Shown here in pieces: positions 9,001 to 17,452 of a stretch of 55,553 bases of DNA (position 1 is its first letter; every line of letters starts with the position of its first letter). The stretch is from assembly GCF_002079055.1 (NCBI RefSeq), contig NC_047497.1:635001-690553 (forward strand), given 5' to 3'. This DNA comes from Saccharomyces paradoxus (Eukaryota; Ascomycota; Saccharomycetes; Saccharomycetales; Saccharomycetaceae). The notes below the pieces were generated by a model, which worked only from the letters and a program-made list of their open reading frames with translations, was not told where the DNA came from and made no database searches. Position numbers and translations under genes: made by a program.

Positions 9001-11762
9001 CGCTTCTAAAGGAGCAAATGTTCAACCTGAATAATGAGCTTGATTTGCAGAAAAAAGGAATGGAAAAAGAAAAAGCTGAGTTCAAGAAAAAAATATTGAT
9101 TTTACAGAATAACAACAAAGAAATTGAAGCTGTTGAGTCTGAATATGAATCGAAGCTATCAAAAATTCAAAATGATCTTGATCAACAAACAATATACGCT
9201 AACGCTGCTCAAAATAACTATGAACAAGAATTACAAAAGCACGCGGATGTTTCTAAGACGATTAGTGAATTAAGAGAACAATTGCATACTTACAAAGGTC
9301 AAGTAAAGACCTTGAACTTAGCATGTGATCAGCTAGAAAATACTTTGAAGGAAAACGAAAAGAGTTGGTCCTCTCAAAAGGAATCTTTATTAGAACAACT
9401 AGATTTGTCAAATTCTCGCATTGAAGACTTATCATCTCAGAATAAACTATTGTATGATCAAATCGAACTGTACACAGCTGCGGACAAAAAAGTTGGTGAT
9501 TCGAAAAGCGAGCCTGGCTTAAATAATATTTTAATCACACTACGTCGTGAAAGAGACATTCTAGACACGAAAGTGACGGTGGCCGATAGAGATGCTAGAA
9601 TGTTAAGACAAAAAATATCTTTGATGGATGTTGAATTACAAGAAGCTCGTACCAAACTGGACAATTCAAGAGTTGAAAAGGAGAATCATTCTTCCATTAT
9701 TCAACAGCATGACGACATTATGGAAAAATTGAATCAATTAAATCTATTAAGAGAAAGTAACATAACACTGCGTAATGAACTGGAAAACAACAATAATAAG
9801 AATAAGGAACTTCAATCTGAATTAGATAAACTGAAACAAGATGTTGCTCCTGTTGAGTCTGAATTAACTGCCTTGAAGTATTCTATGCAAGAAAAGGAAC
9901 AAGAGCTCAGATTAGCTAAAGAAGAGGTCCATCGCTGGAAAAAACGCTCACAAGACATATTAGAGAAACATCAACAGTTGAGCTCAAGCGATTATGAGAA
10001 GCTAGAAAATGAGATAGGAAATTTGAAGGAGCAACTAGAAAATAAAACGCGCCAAGGGGCTGAAGCAGAGGAAAAATTTAACAGGTTGAGAAGACAAGCT
10101 CAAGAGAGATTAAAAACATCAAAACTATCACAGGACTCATTAACTGAGCAAGTCAATAACCTGAAAGATGCAAAGATCGCATTGGAAAATTCCTTGAGAG
10201 ACGCAAATGCGAGAATCGAAGAGATACAGGGCGCAAAAGTCGCACAAGACAACAACCAGTTAGAAGTGATAAGAAGATTGCAAGAAGATGCGGAAAAATC
10301 TTCTAGTGAGCTTCAGGCCAAGTTAGAAGAAAATGCAACTTCTTATGATTCTACGATAAAGGTTTTAAATGAAGAGATTACAACCTTAAAAGAAGAAATA
10401 GAAAAACAAATGCAAATTCAGCAACAGTTACAAACTGCATCAGCAAATGAACAAGATGACTTATCTGAAATAGTTGAATCTATGAAGAAGTCTTTTGAAG
10501 AAGATAAAATCAAATTCATCGAAGAAAAAACCCAAGAAGTTAACGAAAAAATTCTTGAGGCCCAAGAAAGGCTAAACCAACCAACCAGTATTGATATGGA
10601 GGAAATGAAAAAAAAATGGGAATCCGAGCATGAGGAGGATGTATCCAGGAGGATTCGTGAAGCTGAGGAAGCTCTCAAAAAGAGGATCAGATTACCTACT
10701 GAGGAAAAAATTAATAAGATAATCGAACGTAAGAAGGAGGAGTTGGAAAAAGAGTTTGATGAAAAAGTCGAAGAGAGAATAAAATCAATGCACCAGTCTG
10801 GAAAAATGGATATGGTGCTTCAAGAACAGCTAGAAACTAGGGTTCAAAAGAAACAAAAGGAATTAGAAGACGAATTCAACAGAAAATTACAAGAAGAGCT
10901 AAAAGAACCACCACATTCAAGTCATATATCACTTGATGAGAGGGACAAATTACGGGCAGAGATTGAAACCAAGTTGAGGGAGGAGTTAAACAATGAATTG
11001 CAAGTAATAAAGAAGAAATCCTTCGAAGAAGGCAAACAACAAGCGATGATGAAAACTACCCTTTTGGAAAGAAAGCTTGCCAAGATGGAATCTCAACTAT
11101 CAGAAACGAAACAAAGTGTTGAAAGCCCTCCAAAACTGGTAAACAATATACAAAATCCATTGCTGGGGTTACCTAGGAAAATCGAAGAAAATTCAAACTC
11201 ACTATTCAACCCGTTACTCTCGGGCGAAAAACTCTTGAAATTGAACTCTAAGTCATCTTCATCAGGTGGATTTAATCCTTTTACTTCGCCATCCCCAAAT
11301 AAACCTTTGCAAAATGATAACGACCAAAGGGAGCTTTCGACCAACAAAATAGATCCACCAACTCATTTGGCGCCCAGTTTCAACATTCCCGCCTCAAGAG
11401 ATCTAATGTCTTCATCTTCTACCTTGTCAACTGATACAAATGAGGAGGAATTTACTGGTAGCGAACGAGCCCAGAAGGATTCGTTAAGTGGAGATATCCA
11501 ATCCGAAGCCGGTATAGAACAAAAGAAAGAAGAAGAACTTGTTAAAACGGGGAACGCAATAGAAGAGGAAACGAAGTCCAATAAACGACCTATTGATGAG
11601 GTTGGAGAGCTGAAAAATGATGACGACGAGGACACTACAGAATTCGCGAATGATTCAAAAAAGATCAAGACTGATGATGAGGAAGAAAGAGAGGAAGAAA
11701 AGGGTGATGGCGAGAAAAATCATGAAGAAGGCAATGAAAACATGGGATCAGAACAAAGTTAA
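6093..11762 (+). CDS. MLP1: Nuclear pore basket coiled-coil protein Mlp1
   Basis: The 1889-residue protein begins MTDHGTSMKG and is dominated by heptad-rich coiled coil from about residue 50 to 1600, full of Glu, Lys, Leu and Asn. A Ser/Asn/Pro-rich linker and a very acidic C-terminus follow (DDDEDTTEF, DDEEEREEEK). A basic-acidic segment with SNKRPIDEVG near residue 1830 precedes the tail. This architecture and the neighbours identify Mlp1, the yeast Tpr homologue that forms the nuclear basket and takes part in mRNA quality control, tethering of active genes and telomere organisation. It is slightly longer than the S. cerevisiae protein (1875 residues from memory), and substitutions are scattered along it. 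It lies upstream of PCC1 on the same strand. Confidence 0.96.
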   Translation: MTDHGTSMKGIQNGATTDERLNAIASFFDCSLEQVKSIDGDVVKHLNDKLLQFNELKSENLQITVSFDELKTNSLKKIDGLKTEMEKVMRENDKIRKERNDTFAKFESIKNEKTKLSNELESVKRRVDDLTEEKKEIQSNQQRTLKILDERLKELEIAKIENNRSDSEYKKLRSTIIDLETKQQDYISSDLNSRTELERKTQELTLLQSNNDWLEKEVSSKNEQYLSYRQKTDKIILEIRNELNHLRSDFQMEKTNNDVLKQKNNELSKSLQEKLLEIKSLSDSLNSEKQEFSAEISLKQRLVDLLESQLDAVKEELNSTREANTANVISNDAKNHISENEELLKELQQMKEKLAQCESERLRLSSIIDEADEDSGSLTSKSNSDFILLKKQLIKERRAKEHLQNQIEAFIVELEHKVPIINSFKERTDMLEKELNNAALLLEHTSNEKNAKIKELNAKNEKLANCENDIQTLVKQRLDLCRQIQYLLVTNSVSNDSKGPLRKEEINFIQNILQKDDSTAAESDSQGIVTERLVEFKNIIQLQEKNTELLKVVRNLAEKLESKENKSKQSLQKIESETVNEAKEAILTLKSEKVELESRIEDLEKELEKSKTSVPNQDASYINSTIRQLTKTKRDLESQVQDLQTHVSQVTRESTENMSLLNKEIQDLYDSKSEISIELGKEKSSRILAEERFKLLSNTLDLAKAENDQLRKRFDYLQSTILKQDSKTHETLNDYVSCKSKLSIVETELLNLKEEQKLKVDLEKNLKQELNKLSSEKTSLRIMVTQLQTLQKEREDLLEETRKSCQNKVDELEVNLCEIKQEASHKDQRIKQLEEDNNSNIEWYQNKIEALKKDNESIMTSVDGKQTEIEKLQYKVKSLEKEIEENKIRLHTYNVMDETINDDSLRKELEKSKINLTDAYSQIQEYKDLYETTSQSLQQMHSKLDESSKDFTNQINNLADEKASLEDKISLLKEQMFNLNNELDLQKKGMEKEKAEFKKKILILQNNNKEIEAVESEYESKLSKIQNDLDQQTIYANAAQNNYEQELQKHADVSKTISELREQLHTYKGQVKTLNLACDQLENTLKENEKSWSSQKESLLEQLDLSNSRIEDLSSQNKLLYDQIELYTAADKKVGDSKSEPGLNNILITLRRERDILDTKVTVADRDARMLRQKISLMDVELQEARTKLDNSRVEKENHSSIIQQHDDIMEKLNQLNLLRESNITLRNELENNNNKNKELQSELDKLKQDVAPVESELTALKYSMQEKEQELRLAKEEVHRWKKRSQDILEKHQQLSSSDYEKLENEIGNLKEQLENKTRQGAEAEEKFNRLRRQAQERLKTSKLSQDSLTEQVNNLKDAKIALENSLRDANARIEEIQGAKVAQDNNQLEVIRRLQEDAEKSSSELQAKLEENATSYDSTIKVLNEEITTLKEEIEKQMQIQQQLQTASANEQDDLSEIVESMKKSFEEDKIKFIEEKTQEVNEKILEAQERLNQPTSIDMEEMKKKWESEHEEDVSRRIREAEEALKKRIRLPTEEKINKIIERKKEELEKEFDEKVEERIKSMHQSGKMDMVLQEQLETRVQKKQKELEDEFNRKLQEELKEPPHSSHISLDERDKLRAEIETKLREELNNELQVIKKKSFEEGKQQAMMKTTLLERKLAKMESQLSETKQSVESPPKLVNNIQNPLLGLPRKIEENSNSLFNPLLSGEKLLKLNSKSSSSGGFNPFTSPSPNKPLQNDNDQRELSTNKIDPPTHLAPSFNIPASRDLMSSSSTLSTDTNEEEFTGSERAQKDSLSGDIQSEAGIEQKKEEELVKTGNAIEEETKSNKRPIDEVGELKNDDDEDTTEFANDSKKIKTDDEEEREEEKGDGEKNHEEGNENMGSEQS

Positions 11763-12192
11763 AAGGCTTTTTCCAAGTGGATAAGATTCATTCTGTACTA
11801 TGCTCAAGACCATTTGTAATGTACTTACAACAGCATTCTTTTTTTATATAGTGTATATATACGTATAAGCTAATATGAAATAACATAGATGGCACAAATG
11901 TTTATTTTCTGAATTAAGGAGAGTACCTCGTGCTTTTTGTGATACTCTAAATACTAAATCTTCTGTACACGAAAATGAATCATGGGTCTTTATAGCCGAT
12001 GTTTTAAATGTTCAAAACAGGTTTTCTTGGTGTGCCGATCTCTGTACCAACGCCAAAGAAAAAAGTAGGTCTTCGCGAAAACTCCAGCGATTTTACAGTT
12101 TCTTTAAAGCTGGAGCAAGTAATATAGTTGGTAGAAAGACCTACATTAATTTAGCTGAAGCTAGTCGGCAAACACAACAGCAAAGGAAACTG
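11763..12192. other. MLP1 3' flank and PCC1 promoter
   Basis: The 430 bp include TATATA-type polyadenylation signals at 11845-11865 just after MLP1. The remainder must hold the PCC1 promoter. No TATAWAWR box close to PCC1 is evident and no other feature is recognised. Confidence 0.5.
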
Positions 12193-12534
12193 ATGACAAG
12201 CAAACGGGAAAAGTCACTGGATCATACATTGTAAGTAAAAGCAGTTTTTCAACAGGGAGGTCGGCGCTGCATAGTTTACTAACTAATAAACGTTTCAAAC
12301 ATTAGGGAGCTAAAAATACCGTTCGAAACGGAACGACAAGCAACAATAGCAACCAAGGTTCTATCTCCGGACCCGATTTTGAAACCACAAGATTTCCAAG
12401 TAGACTACAGCTCCGAGAAAAATGTCATGCTGGTCCAGTTTAGAAGCATTGATGATAGGGTACTTCGTGTGGGTGTCAGCAGTATTATAGACAGTATCAA
12501 GACCATTGTAGAGGCTATGGACGTTCTATCATAA
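12193..12534 (+). CDS. PCC1: KEOPS/EKC complex subunit Pcc1, spliced
   Basis: The gene has two exons, 12193-12230 and 12306-12534, which join inside a leucine codon (TT|G). The 88-residue product begins MTSKREKSLDHTLELKIPF and ends IVEAMDVLS. This is the small Pcc1 fold (beta strands around LELKIPF and VMLVQFRSID, helix VSSIIDSIKTIVEAM). Pcc1 is a subunit of KEOPS, needed for the t6A modification of tRNAs, and also affects telomere maintenance and transcription. The length equals the S. cerevisiae protein. Neither exon alone is long enough to be called by ORF length, so the gene is easily missed. It lies between MLP1 and ESL2, all on the plus strand. Confidence 0.93.
12231..12305 (+). other. 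PCC1 intron
   Basis: This is a 75-bp intron with donor GTAAGT (12231), branch point TACTAAC (12277-12283) and acceptor TTAG (12302-12305). GTAAGT is a minor variant of the yeast GTATGT donor. Removing it restores an unbroken 88-codon frame. Confidence 0.93.
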
Positions 12535-13113
12535 ACATCAGAATGCAACGTATTAGTATACATATGTCGTACATATCTAGACGACGTTTAGGCACATCAT
12601 AATTTAAATATGTTTAATAGCAGTAAGATATAAAAAATAAAGCGAGGTTTAGTTGCCAAATACTCCGGGCTTATGTGTGAATGTTACTTGTTTGCTTGAG
12701 TTAACCATATATATAGTTGAAGCCTTATTCACTCCCATTGGCTGGGTAACGCAAAAAGCTTTGGTATGAAAGGGTGACGGCGCTTGGCGTTTTTTTTGGA
12801 TAGTAGAAGTCATGCTAGACCTTTGGAGTAAGATAAGAGTGGTCAAATAGAAGCTTCGCAAGTACGACTTAGACGTTTTTTCAAAAGAGGATATAGAGCT
12901 TTGGTGTTGGCCTATCTCCCATCGCCATTGAATTTCCGATTTTTTGTTATTTTTTTCCCTAAATTTGAGGAATAACTGTTTATTTTGATTTCCTTCTTTG
13001 CTGGTGCACGTTGGTCGAAATATTAACGATTAACGACCAGCCAATAAGATCCAGAGTCATAGACGGGTGTGATCCATATATAGACACAAAGGAGTTTCAC
13101 AATCCAGTATATT
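12535..13113. promoter_or_regulatory. PCC1-ESL2 intergenic region
   Basis: The 579 bp hold the PCC1 3' end (TATA-rich at 12555-12640) and the ESL2 promoter. A TATATAGA sequence at 13077-13084, about 35 bp before the ESL2 ATG, is too close to act as its TATA box. A minus-strand open frame at 12649-12861 has no recognisable features and is not called. Confidence 0.5.
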
Positions 13114-16100
13114 ATGCCGGAAACCTCCGTTCAGAATCCATTAAGGCTTTCTGAAAATGAAAATACTCGTTCGATGTTCCTGTCTGCATCACAGCAGCAG
13201 CGGCCATCTGCCATTCCGTCCTTCCCCAGGTTGGTACATAATACTACAACAAGCTTGAATTTATCAGATTTTCAAGTGCTAAATCCGTCTTCCAAAAGGC
13301 AAAATTCAAACTCAGTTTACGATGATATAAATAGCAGTAAGAGGCGAATAAGTAGATCTAAATTTTTAAACATCGAAGAGAAAAATAATGACAGTACTCA
13401 TTCAGGAAGACCAATAATTAAGCAATTAGGGCAAAATCCTTCCCTTAGGTATGTACGTAGTTCAAAAAGGGCCCCGAAAAGAGAAAATTCAATTGGAGTT
13501 ACACAGTCCTCTGCTTTGATTTCGAAACCTTTTACTGAAAACGGAGGTAACACTACACATGAGAAATGGAGCCCGGAACATACAATAAAACCGCTGAACA
13601 TTTCAAAAAGGTTGTTGGCTTTCGTGGATGCAGGGTCAAACGGACAGTCCAAGAATGACATTGTAGACAGTTTCCAGCATAAGTCTAATAACAGTGAAGA
13701 AATCAACGACAAGGATAACGGTGCCCAAGCTCAAGATTTCAATAGTAATGGCAATAGTAACAACAACGACAACGACAACAATAACGACAACAACAACAAC
13801 GACAACAACAACAACAGCCATGATAACAACAATAATAATATTAATAATAGTGATGATAGTAATGAAGGGGAAGAAAATGATACCTGCAAACCCTCAAATA
13901 ATAAAAGATCGGGCATTGCTCTGATCCAAAAATTACAAGAATTGTACAAAGTGATAGTTAAGCAAGAAATTGAATTGCAAGAGCGGTGCTCACAACTGAC
14001 AAATTCTCAAACCACCGAACTGAAAAGTCTTTGGACTATTTATAGGATTAATACAGATCTGGTCAACAACTATGTCACTTTTATTACTACAGCTTTATTG
14101 CCATCTCAGCCACCTCATGATTTGGTCATTGGCCAGGAAATCGTTGAAATATATAGAATCGAAAGAAGACTGTGGGTATACGGCACGATAACATTTCTTG
14201 ACGTTCTTAAGAATTTTTCCAATTTCATGGATCCTGAAGTTTGCTGCCAATTTATTACTCATGTCTTTGTTTCATTGTCAACTATGATTTCCGACATACC
14301 GTCCAAGTATTCTATCACTTGGCTACAAAGACTAGGGGACTTATCAAGAATGGCTATAGCATTATATCCCTCAAGTTTTATCGATTGGAAACTAAGTGCT
14401 GAGCACTGGTATACTGAAGCGATGAAATATATATATAACCATGGCAAGCTATATTATCATATGTCAACCGTACAGCAAAACACTCTGGAAGCTTTTGTAA
14501 ATTTGGGGAAAAGTGTCTTCTGTCAGGAAACATTCACTCCATCTCCACAATATATGCAATTGGTTATTGATAACATTTATCAAAGAGCGTTTGTTGAAAG
14601 AAATAATGGCAATCTCAGAAACTCCTTGTTGATTGAGTACTTGAAACATAGTGAAGCCATGCTATTGCCCAGTTTTTTAGAAAGTCCAGATTTACAAAAT
14701 GTCGTGCTGAGCTACTTTATTGAAAAGTTCGGTATAGATGCGAACGGTTGTAATATTTTCAACGCAGAGGATATGTTCGTTCAAAATCCTGATTTTTTCA
14801 AGTATTTCTTTAGGCATGGTCCCTCTTTTGCACAATCACATATTTTACAAATTGTTGGATTCGGAGAGCCAAAAAACCCGTTTGCAATTTTATTTGATTT
14901 ACCGAAGTATTTGAAGGAGAGGAAGGACAAAAAGGAGCGTAAAAAATCTTCAAATAATGACTCTTCTGTGACGGAGAGTTCAACGGGCAACAGCCGAAAT
15001 GACAACGAAGATGACGATGAAATAATGAGCTCTACCACATCCATATCTGATCATGATTTACTAGCAGAGTTCTTCAATGACATCGATACTTTAAGGCGTC
15101 CGATACTGCCTTCAATGCTAACGAATGAAGCTTGGTTGGAAACATTAAAGTTTCTAAATATGACCTCATTGAAATGCGGTATGATAGTATTTCGGAAATT
15201 TCTACATGGTCCTTTAGGAATTGCATTGCCTCATGTTTTACCATGGATATACTTTATCATCTCAATTTGTTTGAAAAGTAACCGATTGAGTGATCCAGTT
15301 AGTAAGGAGTTCTGGATGTTAATTGTTAAGAGAGTGTTTCCTTGGGATACAATCGTTACATTTATGAACGTGCTGATAGCGTATCTGTTAGAAAACCAAA
15401 CATCAAACCCTATTATTGGAGATTTATGCAATGAATACGATAAATTAAGTCTTTCTGAACTTTTAGAATCATTTAATAGAAGTGAAGAATTGCCGGAAAT
15501 TTGGGGCTGTTGGGGAACATTGTGGTTCGACACCATTTGCCAAAAAAATACACATTCGATTAGTAGTGAAGATAATTTTCAAGAGGTCGGGATAAAGGAT
15601 TATATGGCATTGGATTCACCAACAGATGGAATTATATTTGATGAAAAAGATGAAAATGGCGAAAAATTTTGGAAAAGGGCATGTAGAACAATTTTTCTTT
15701 TCAAAGAGCTATCAAGAACTTTTTCAATAGGTGTAATAATCAAAAACGATCCGCTGATAAACAGTTCGTCATTTCAAAGTGCCAATATATTGCGAAATTT
15801 AGTCTTCAAGCTCGAACCCTTAAGCAATATACGCAGCAATGTTCCAGTATTAAGCGCCCTAGAGAGCATTATTGACATCTCTGAAGCAAGAAGTGAAACT
15901 AACACTGATTTGCATGCTGAGCCGGAACTAAGTGTCATTGAGGGGGATAATATCTTCCACTATGTTGGCTATAAAAAACTGCGTGCCGATTACACGTGCT
16001 TTGATAAGAATGGAGAATTTTTGAGCGCCTCGCTTTACACTTCATGGTATGTCCCGAGCAGCAACAACAACATAGAAGCCAGTATCACTTATAACAGCGA

Positions 16101-16683
16101 AAAGGAAAACGAAGCTCTATTCCTGGAATGTATGAAGTCCGACTATCCAGAAATAGATTTTGAAACCACGTACTTTGTTTTTGATGCAACATCGTGGCTA
16201 AGGCACTCTGCACGCATATTCAAGCTAGCACAAAATAGACTACTAAGATTTGCTATTTGTTTAACCACATTCCAAGAGTTAAGATTTTTACGTAAATCAA
16301 AGGATGAGAACGTCATGGAGGCTGCCACAAGAGGCATAATAACTATCAGACAGCTTTACTATGAGGATAAAGTATTACCTCTAAGATTCACAGGTAATGT
16401 AGCGACACACATTGAAGAGAACTTAGAATTTGAAGAACAAATAACATGGAGGACGCATGTTGACGAATTTGTCATCGAATCCGTAATGAAGGCACAAGAA
16501 AAATTAGAGAATGCTAGCCAACCGCGTCTCTCCCCTCATCGCTTTAATTACGTGGTTTTGATATCTGACGATGATACTATGAAGAAAAAAGCAGAAGAAA
16601 AAGAAATAAAAACGCTAAGCACACGATTTGTGTTTTCTTTGTGTACAAAACTCGGCGAGCAGCGCCATTTGTGTACAGATTGA
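13114..16683 (+). CDS. ESL2: Est1-like TPR and PIN-domain protein Esl2
   Basis: The 1189-residue protein starts with a low-complexity region. A Asn/Asp microsatellite-encoded tract follows at residues 209-250. Next come the alpha-helical Est1/Ebs1-type 14-3-3-like TPR region (about residues 265-950; helices such as IGQEIVEIYRIERRLWVY) and a C-terminal PIN nuclease-like domain (about 1020-1170). PIN acidic positions are visible in VFDATSWL, TTFQELRF and VLISDDDTM. This matches Esl2 (YKR096W), related to human SMG6 and paralogous to Esl1; its cellular role is poorly known. It is a few residues shorter than the S. cerevisiae protein (about 1195), and part of the difference could lie in the variable Asn tract. 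Whether the PIN domain is catalytic cannot be decided here. Confidence 0.92.
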   Translation: MPETSVQNPLRLSENENTRSMFLSASQQQRPSAIPSFPRLVHNTTTSLNLSDFQVLNPSSKRQNSNSVYDDINSSKRRISRSKFLNIEEKNNDSTHSGRPIIKQLGQNPSLRYVRSSKRAPKRENSIGVTQSSALISKPFTENGGNTTHEKWSPEHTIKPLNISKRLLAFVDAGSNGQSKNDIVDSFQHKSNNSEEINDKDNGAQAQDFNSNGNSNNNDNDNNNDNNNNDNNNNSHDNNNNNINNSDDSNEGEENDTCKPSNNKRSGIALIQKLQELYKVIVKQEIELQERCSQLTNSQTTELKSLWTIYRINTDLVNNYVTFITTALLPSQPPHDLVIGQEIVEIYRIERRLWVYGTITFLDVLKNFSNFMDPEVCCQFITHVFVSLSTMISDIPSKYSITWLQRLGDLSRMAIALYPSSFIDWKLSAEHWYTEAMKYIYNHGKLYYHMSTVQQNTLEAFVNLGKSVFCQETFTPSPQYMQLVIDNIYQRAFVERNNGNLRNSLLIEYLKHSEAMLLPSFLESPDLQNVVLSYFIEKFGIDANGCNIFNAEDMFVQNPDFFKYFFRHGPSFAQSHILQIVGFGEPKNPFAILFDLPKYLKERKDKKERKKSSNNDSSVTESSTGNSRNDNEDDDEIMSSTTSISDHDLLAEFFNDIDTLRRPILPSMLTNEAWLETLKFLNMTSLKCGMIVFRKFLHGPLGIALPHVLPWIYFIISICLKSNRLSDPVSKEFWMLIVKRVFPWDTIVTFMNVLIAYLLENQTSNPIIGDLCNEYDKLSLSELLESFNRSEELPEIWGCWGTLWFDTICQKNTHSISSEDNFQEVGIKDYMALDSPTDGIIFDEKDENGEKFWKRACRTIFLFKELSRTFSIGVIIKNDPLINSSSFQSANILRNLVFKLEPLSNIRSNVPVLSALESIIDISEARSETNTDLHAEPELSVIEGDNIFHYVGYKKLRADYTCFDKNGEFLSASLYTSWYVPSSNNNIEASITYNSEKENEALFLECMKSDYPEIDFETTYFVFDATSWLRHSARIFKLAQNRLLRFAICLTTFQELRFLRKSKDENVMEAATRGIITIRQLYYEDKVLPLRFTGNVATHIEENLEFEEQITWRTHVDEFVIESVMKAQEKLENASQPRLSPHRFNYVVLISDDDTMKKKAEEKEIKTLSTRFVFSLCTKLGEQRHLCTD
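13738..13866 (+). repeat. Imperfect AAC/GAC/AAT trinucleotide tract in ESL2
   Basis: This is a run of AAC, GAC and AAT codons with few interruptions, encoding about 40 residues that are almost all Asn and Asp. All reading frames of such a repeat stay open, which explains the shadow frames on both strands (poly-Thr, poly-Val and poly-Leu). Tracts of this type vary in length between strains. Confidence 0.9.
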
Positions 16684-16973
16684 GCGTTCGTTGTACGTAG
16701 ATTTGCAACAATAATCCCACTAACACCCATAATAACACTTTAATTTTTAATATATACTTTTATATGCATATAACCAACCAACAGACTTACATAACTTTCG
16801 ACTGGGAAAAGTGGGCATAGCCTCATCCAAGGCTTCATCGGAAAAAATCGGAACATCCCCACGCGAACCGTCGGAAAATATCGGGACGACAACGGGTGAA
16901 TGGAGATCTGACTTTCCTAATTCGGAGGCTTTTCTTTTCTTTTTTTGATTCACAATAGGAAAAAACCAAGCTT

Positions 16974-16985
16974 CCTTTCATCCGG
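16974..16985 (+). promoter_or_regulatory. Carbon source-responsive element (Cat8/Sip4 site)
   Basis: CCTTTCATCCGG matches every position of the CSRE consensus CCWTYYRTCCGR (reverse of YCGGAYRRAWGG). It is 468 bp upstream of PCK1, a gene known to be activated through CSREs by Cat8 and Sip4 when glucose is absent. Confidence 0.8.
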
Positions 16986-17225
16986 CACGGCTGTGTTGTA
17001 CATATCACTGAAGCTCCGGGTATTTTAAGTTATACAAGAGAAATATGCGGGCTAGACTAGCAAGATTCTGGACTGTATAACGTTGTGGATAGGCGGATAA
17101 AGGGCCCAAACAGGATTGTAAAGCTTAGACGCCTCTGGTTGGGCAATGGCATGTTTGTGTATTAAGTAAGACTTGGCTGCGGGATAGCAAAACTGAGCAG
17201 AATATAGAAGGCCACAAAAAAAAGG

Positions 17226-17233
17226 TATATAAG
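17226..17233 (+). promoter_or_regulatory. PCK1 TATA box
   Basis: TATATAAG matches TATAWAWR and lies 220 bp upstream of the PCK1 start codon, with a long A-rich untranslated leader in between. Confidence 0.65.
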
Positions 17234-17452
17234 GGCAGCAAAGTCTTTATAATATATGTAGATTCTCTTCTCTGTGTAATTCATTCTTGTGCTTACCACT
17301 CAAATATACAGAAGTAAGACAGATAACCAACAGCCTTTCCCAGATATACATATATCTCATTGTTTCAGTTTAAACAATAATCATATTTGTTTAACTCAAA
17401 AATAAAAAAAAACTAAACTCACTCAATCAATCATTCCATAAAAAAAAACAAT

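Larger units (their letters stand above)
16684..17452. promoter_or_regulatory. ESL2-PCK1 intergenic region, PCK1 promoter
   Basis: The 769 bp carry the promoter of a glucose-repressed gene. A full CSRE match lies at 16974-16985 and a consensus TATA box at 17226-17233. A CCCCAC motif near 16857 could be a Mig1-type GC box, but the site is incomplete. The leader just before PCK1 is A-rich, typical of highly expressed yeast genes. Confidence 0.65.

Noticed and set aside
13636-13949. Poly-Val, poly-Thr and poly-Leu frames over the ESL2 tract
   Set aside because: They are shadow frames created by the trinucleotide repeat.
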